From assembly GCA_964527265.1 (NCBI GenBank), contig CAZGOM010000030.1:1-44799 (forward strand): a DNA stretch of 44,799 nt, given 5' to 3'. This DNA is from CAZGOM01 sp964527265 (GTDB lineage Bacteria; Planctomycetota; Phycisphaerae; Phycisphaerales; Phycisphaeraceae). Below, one piece after another: positions 41,958 to 44,799 of this stretch (positions are counted from its first letter, which is position 1; every line of letters starts with the position of its first letter). A model generated the notes under the pieces. The model was not told the DNA's origin. It was given only the letters and a program-made list of their open reading frames with translations, and did not search any database. The translations under genes were made by a program, and so were the position numbers.

Positions 41958-43205
41958 ATGAAGACTCCTGTGACATTGACGACTGAAGGCTGTGACCGTT
42001 CGACGGCTTACCACCAGGCGAACAAGATTGTGCGCACATCCAAGGGTGTGTTTGTGACGTGGCTGGACTCGGAATACCGGTGTGTGCTGGCGCAGTTGGA
42101 TGAGGCGGGGGGCGTGGTTCAGCAGTATCCGTTCGCCAAGGCGTGGGACAACCACTGCGGGGCGGCGATCACAATGACGCCGGATGGGGAGCTGCACATG
42201 GTTTCGGGGAGCCATTCGATGGCGTTTTTGTATTTGAGGAGCAAGACGCCGTGGGACAAGGGGTCCTGGGCGCTGCCGGAGGTGGTGGGGCAGAGCGCGA
42301 CGTATCCGAGCCTTGCGCACACGCCTGACGGAGTGGTGCATCTGGCGCATCGCAGGAATGGGTTGGCTCAAGATGAGCATTGGGGCGTGACGCATTACAT
42401 GACGTCGAAGAACAGGCCGTGGGGGCCGCAGAGGGGGTTGTTCTGGCGTATGCCGGCGCCGCTGTACACGTATCCGACGAATTCGCTGTGCTCAGGTCCG
42501 GACGGGACGATGCACATGGTGATCGAGTGGTACAAGACCTGGCCGGGCGGGAAGGATGGCCCGCCGGCGCGGAGCCTGGGCGTGAGCCATTACACGCTGC
42601 CGCCTGGGCCGGGGAATGGTGAGTTCGCCAAGTATATGTGGAAGCATTCGGATGGGCGGGACGCGGTGCCTTGGCCCATCAAGTTTGAGGATTCGCAGCC
42701 TTTGGCGTATCCGGGCGGACGGAGCCCGCGGCCGGGAAATGTGGTGGTGCTGCCGGATGGAAGAGCGGTTTTCGGAGTATGGAACAGTGATGACTCAACG
42801 GCGGCGCTGGCGGTGCAGCAGGCGGACAAGTCGTGGAAGCATTTCGATTTGACGGAGGCTGGGCACAAAGCGGATCCGGGGCGGAAGTTTGGCTCGCAGC
42901 CGCAACTGGGTGTGAATGCGAAAGGTGAGGTCGTGGCGGTGATTTGCCGTGAGAAGGACGGGGAGTGGGGCGGCGTGACGAGCCAATTGTTTGTGTTTGT
43001 GATTAACCCGGCGACGGGCGCGGTGATCCGGCAGCAGGCGGTGCCGAAGGTGGTGGGCGATCAGCCGGACTGGCTGGCGAGCTTGGAGAAGCCGGGGCCG
43101 GGTGTGTACCCGGAGACGTTCCATCTGATTTATCAGACGGGCGTGCGGGGCGCGGGGTGTGTGAATGATGCGGTATGCCGCGTGGTTTACACGGTGGTGG
43201 GCTAA
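41958..43205 (+). CDS. BNR_4-type beta-propeller, possible ulvan-lyase-like (PL24/25) protein
   Basis: This 415-aa protein has AGAGGA five bases before the ATG and no signal peptide. Its propeller blades include DNHCGAAITMTPDGELHMVSGSHS (about 64-87), TYPSLAHTPDGVVHLAHR, TNSLCSGPDGTMHMVIEWY, and NVVVLPDGRAVFG. The N-H at the start of a blade followed by D-G-x-L/I-H is characteristic of BNR_4 (PF15892) proteins, which include ulvan lyases of PL24/PL25. Whether this one is catalytic cannot be settled by eye. It is divergent from the second regulator, with two palindromes between, so it is probably controlled by it. A terminator follows at 43279. Confidence 0.7.
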   Translation: MKTPVTLTTEGCDRSTAYHQANKIVRTSKGVFVTWLDSEYRCVLAQLDEAGGVVQQYPFAKAWDNHCGAAITMTPDGELHMVSGSHSMAFLYLRSKTPWDKGSWALPEVVGQSATYPSLAHTPDGVVHLAHRRNGLAQDEHWGVTHYMTSKNRPWGPQRGLFWRMPAPLYTYPTNSLCSGPDGTMHMVIEWYKTWPGGKDGPPARSLGVSHYTLPPGPGNGEFAKYMWKHSDGRDAVPWPIKFEDSQPLAYPGGRSPRPGNVVVLPDGRAVFGVWNSDDSTAALAVQQADKSWKHFDLTEAGHKADPGRKFGSQPQLGVNAKGEVVAVICREKDGEWGGVTSQLFVFVINPATGAVIRQQAVPKVVGDQPDWLASLEKPGPGVYPETFHLIYQTGVRGAGCVNDAVCRVVYTVVG

Positions 43206-43278
43206 GAAGGCGAACGGCTGAGCGAGTGCCTGGGCAAAGAAGCTGGGCACAGCGCCATTGCGTCAAAGTCATTGCAAG

Positions 43279-43315
43279 GCCCGCCTCCGGTTATTTGGGG
43301 GCGGGCTTTGTTTTA
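43279..43315 (+). terminator. Rho-independent terminator after the BNR_4 gene
   Basis: GCCCGCCTCC (43279-43288) pairs with GGGGGCGGGC (43297-43306) with one G-T wobble, then TTTGTTTTA. Its loop and right arm overlap the 3' end of the convergent gene that ends at 43291. Confidence 0.75.
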
Positions 43316-44163
43316 TCCTGTGCGAGGATGGCGTCGACGAAGGCGGTGAGTTCGGGGTTGAGGTGGGCGAAGGTGGAACTCTTTTTGAGGGTGTTAAGCC
43401 TGCGGAGGATGAGCGGGCGGGATTCATCCATGAGTCTGGGGTAAAGGAGGGCCATGGTTTTCTGGGTGGAAGCAAGGAGACGCTTGATGTCCTGCGTGTT
43501 GAAATTTTCGTGGCTCATGGGGACGGCGAGGATGCCGATGAAGGCCTGGGTGAGAGCGATTTTGGACAACTCAAACGTTTTGATGCGGGCGGCGGAGGTT
43601 GGGTCGTCGGGATTGAGGGTGGTTTCGAGTTCTTCGATGTTGTCGAAGAGCACGGCATAACTCTGGATTTCAATGTTGAGGAGTTCCAGGAGATCGGTGG
43701 TGGAGACGGAGTTTGCCCTGGAGGCTTTGCTGTAGAGGGAGGCCGCAGTGTTGATTGAGGAGTAGACGGAGAGGGAGAGTGTCATGCGATCGGTGATCGG
43801 GGTGTTTTTGTCTTTACATGCGTTGAAGTTATCCGGCGAAGTAAGGCGAGCGAAGAGGGCGGCTGAGTTGGGACTTTGATAGCGGGGGAGCCCTTTGTAT
43901 TCGACATTTGCGATGCGGGTGAGGGCTTCGACTGCGGCGCTTAATTCCTGAGGGGACCAGGGTTTGGCAGGGTCGGGGACGCCGAGCTCTTTGTATTTTT
44001 CGGGTGATAGGGAGGTGTCCGGTGTGGAGGTTTTGTCGAAGGGGATGGCCTGGGCAGCGCTGGAATCGTTTTCTTGCGCTGGGGCTGCATTTGCGGCGAT
44101 GGCAAGGCCCGCGATGCAAAGGGAGGCAATAAAAAGAGAGCGTAAGCGAGGGGAGGAGGACAT
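43291..44163 (-). CDS. Secreted helical protein of unknown function
   Basis: This 290-aa protein starts at 44163, eight bases after GGAA, and opens with a signal peptide (MSSSPRLRSLFIASLCIAGLAIAANA, then APAQ). The mature part is predicted mostly helical, with few Cys, and contains SPEKYKELGVPDPAKPWSPQELSAAVEALTRIA near its N-terminus. No known domain is recognised. The gene is monocistronic and convergent with the BNR_4 gene; its stop lies inside the terminator hairpin of that gene. A periplasmic location is likely. Confidence 0.65.
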   Translation of the reverse strand: MSSSPRLRSLFIASLCIAGLAIAANAAPAQENDSSAAQAIPFDKTSTPDTSLSPEKYKELGVPDPAKPWSPQELSAAVEALTRIANVEYKGLPRYQSPNSAALFARLTSPDNFNACKDKNTPITDRMTLSLSVYSSINTAASLYSKASRANSVSTTDLLELLNIEIQSYAVLFDNIEELETTLNPDDPTSAARIKTFELSKIALTQAFIGILAVPMSHENFNTQDIKRLLASTQKTMALLYPRLMDESRPLILRRLNTLKKSSTFAHLNPELTAFVDAILAQDKTKPAPK

Positions 44164-44270
44164 CGTGGGGTTCCTTGATTTGCGAGGGGAATATTTTATC
44201 AGCCTGCGAGAGTCGGGAAATGCCTGATGGAAGGGTGGGAGAGAGCGTCTTACCATGCGCGTGAATGTCT

Positions 44271-44293
44271 GATGCTAATCAAGGATTAGCATC
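44271..44293. promoter_or_regulatory. Perfect 10-bp inverted repeat, unassigned
   Basis: GATGCTAATC (44271-44280) and GATTAGCATC (44284-44293) pair exactly around AAG. It lies in the 329-bp divergent gap between the secreted helical protein and the CBS-domain gene, with no T-tract on either side. It could be an operator or an mRNA leader hairpin. A/T tracts follow at 44314-44346 (AAAAAAA, TTTTTT twice), then TATAAT at 44360-44365. No other gene is seen in the gap. Confidence 0.45.
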
Positions 44294-44492
44294 GGGTTAG
44301 CGGGTTATGCACCGAAAAAAACTTTTTTGGAAAAAGGAGGTTTTTTCGGAGTCGGGTTTTATAATCCGGTGAGTCGCCGGTTTGATGGTCGACAAGTGGC
44401 ATGCGGGCCGGCGGCCCACGTCCAAGGTCCTAACCCCAATTTCATCCAGTGTTTTTGAATCGCTCTATTTGGTTTGCAGAAAGGAGGTCGGC

Positions 44493-44799
44493 ATGGGTCT
44501 TCGTGAAGACATCTTGAAGGATCCGGTGGCGAGTCTGGAAATGCGCGCGGCGCTGACGGTGACGGGCGACGAAGTCGTCCGAAACGTGGCCAAGCGCATG
44601 CGAACAACGCATCTGGGATGCGCGATCGTAGTGGACGCAGACGGGAAGCCGGTGGGCAAATTTACCGAGCGTCTATATGTCAAGCTGGTGGCGGCTGATC
44701 CCAATGCCGCGGGCGATCCCGTGGCGAAGCACATGTACCACGACCCGGATGCGATTTCGCAAGATGCGAGCGTGTCTGAGATGGTGGCGCTGATGCAGT
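44493..44799 (+). CDS. CBS-domain protein, 3'-truncated by window end
   Basis: This frame runs open from ATG 44493 to the last base (102 codons visible). AAAGGAGGT at 44480-44488 is the best Shine-Dalgarno in the window. The translation begins MGLREDILKDPVASLEMR and contains a CBS unit: V-x-x-VAKRMRTTHLGCAIVVDADGKPVGKFTER (about residues 29-61), then DPVAKHMYHDPDAISQDASVSEMVALM, the start of a second unit. CBS pairs bind adenosyl ligands and regulate partner domains. What follows is unknown. The strong ribosome-binding site suggests high translation compared with its neighbours. Confidence 0.85.
   Translation, partial: MGLREDILKDPVASLEMRAALTVTGDEVVRNVAKRMRTTHLGCAIVVDADGKPVGKFTERLYVKLVAADPNAAGDPVAKHMYHDPDAISQDASVSEMVALMQ

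Overview
The window is high-GC DNA with ATG, GTG and TTG starts and mostly weak ribosome-binding sites. It carries 12 prepilin-like genes, heparinase II/III-type lyases, GntR-LacI hybrid regulators and an mcsA-mcsB pair. This mix points to the PVC group, most likely a Phycisphaerae-like planctomycete. That assignment is an inference; there is no rRNA or tRNA in the window to confirm it.

Layout. (a) 1-2244 (+): two paralogous lipoprotein-type genes, the first cut by the window edge, a terminator, and a solitary prepilin. (b) 4957-2249 (-): a three-gene ABC-2 exporter (ATPase plus two permeases). (c) 5171-9154: a sialidase-fold (Asp-box) protein facing a three-gene prepilin operon on the other strand. 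(d) 9372-23468 (+): a six-gene polysaccharide-degradation operon. A secreted toroid-type lyase candidate comes first, then two tandemly duplicated heparinase II/III proteins, a third heparinase with a CxxC...CxxC module, a beta-propeller, and a second secreted lyase candidate, ending at a strong terminator. (e) 27672-23905 (-): a 1255-aa membrane-anchored protein behind a GntR-LacI regulator (28894-27767). (f) 29064-34759 (+): seven tandem prepilins, followed by a Kelch/Ig protein. (g) 36613-38192 (+): mcsA-mcsB (protein-arginine kinase). (h) 38430-44163: a secreted TPR-like protein, another prepilin in an operon with a second GntR-LacI regulator, a divergent BNR_4-type propeller, and a secreted helical protein. 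(i) 44493 to the end: the start of a CBS-domain protein.

How the parts connect. A long palindrome with core TGATTTACAT-N13/14-ATGTAAATCA occurs three times. One copy precedes the sialidase-like gene, one lies between the prepilin trio and the lyase operon, and one lies between the GntR-LacI regulator and the seven-prepilin array. I read this as one regulon in which a sugar-sensing regulator controls itself, about ten surface pseudopilins and about seven polysaccharide-active proteins. A second, smaller module (regulator, prepilin and BNR_4 protein around 39801-43205) repeats the same logic with a different palindrome. Only the first and last proteins of the lyase operon have signal peptides, so both extracytoplasmic and cytoplasmic steps are likely. 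No sulfatase, SusC/D pair, sugar importer or pilus assembly machinery is present.
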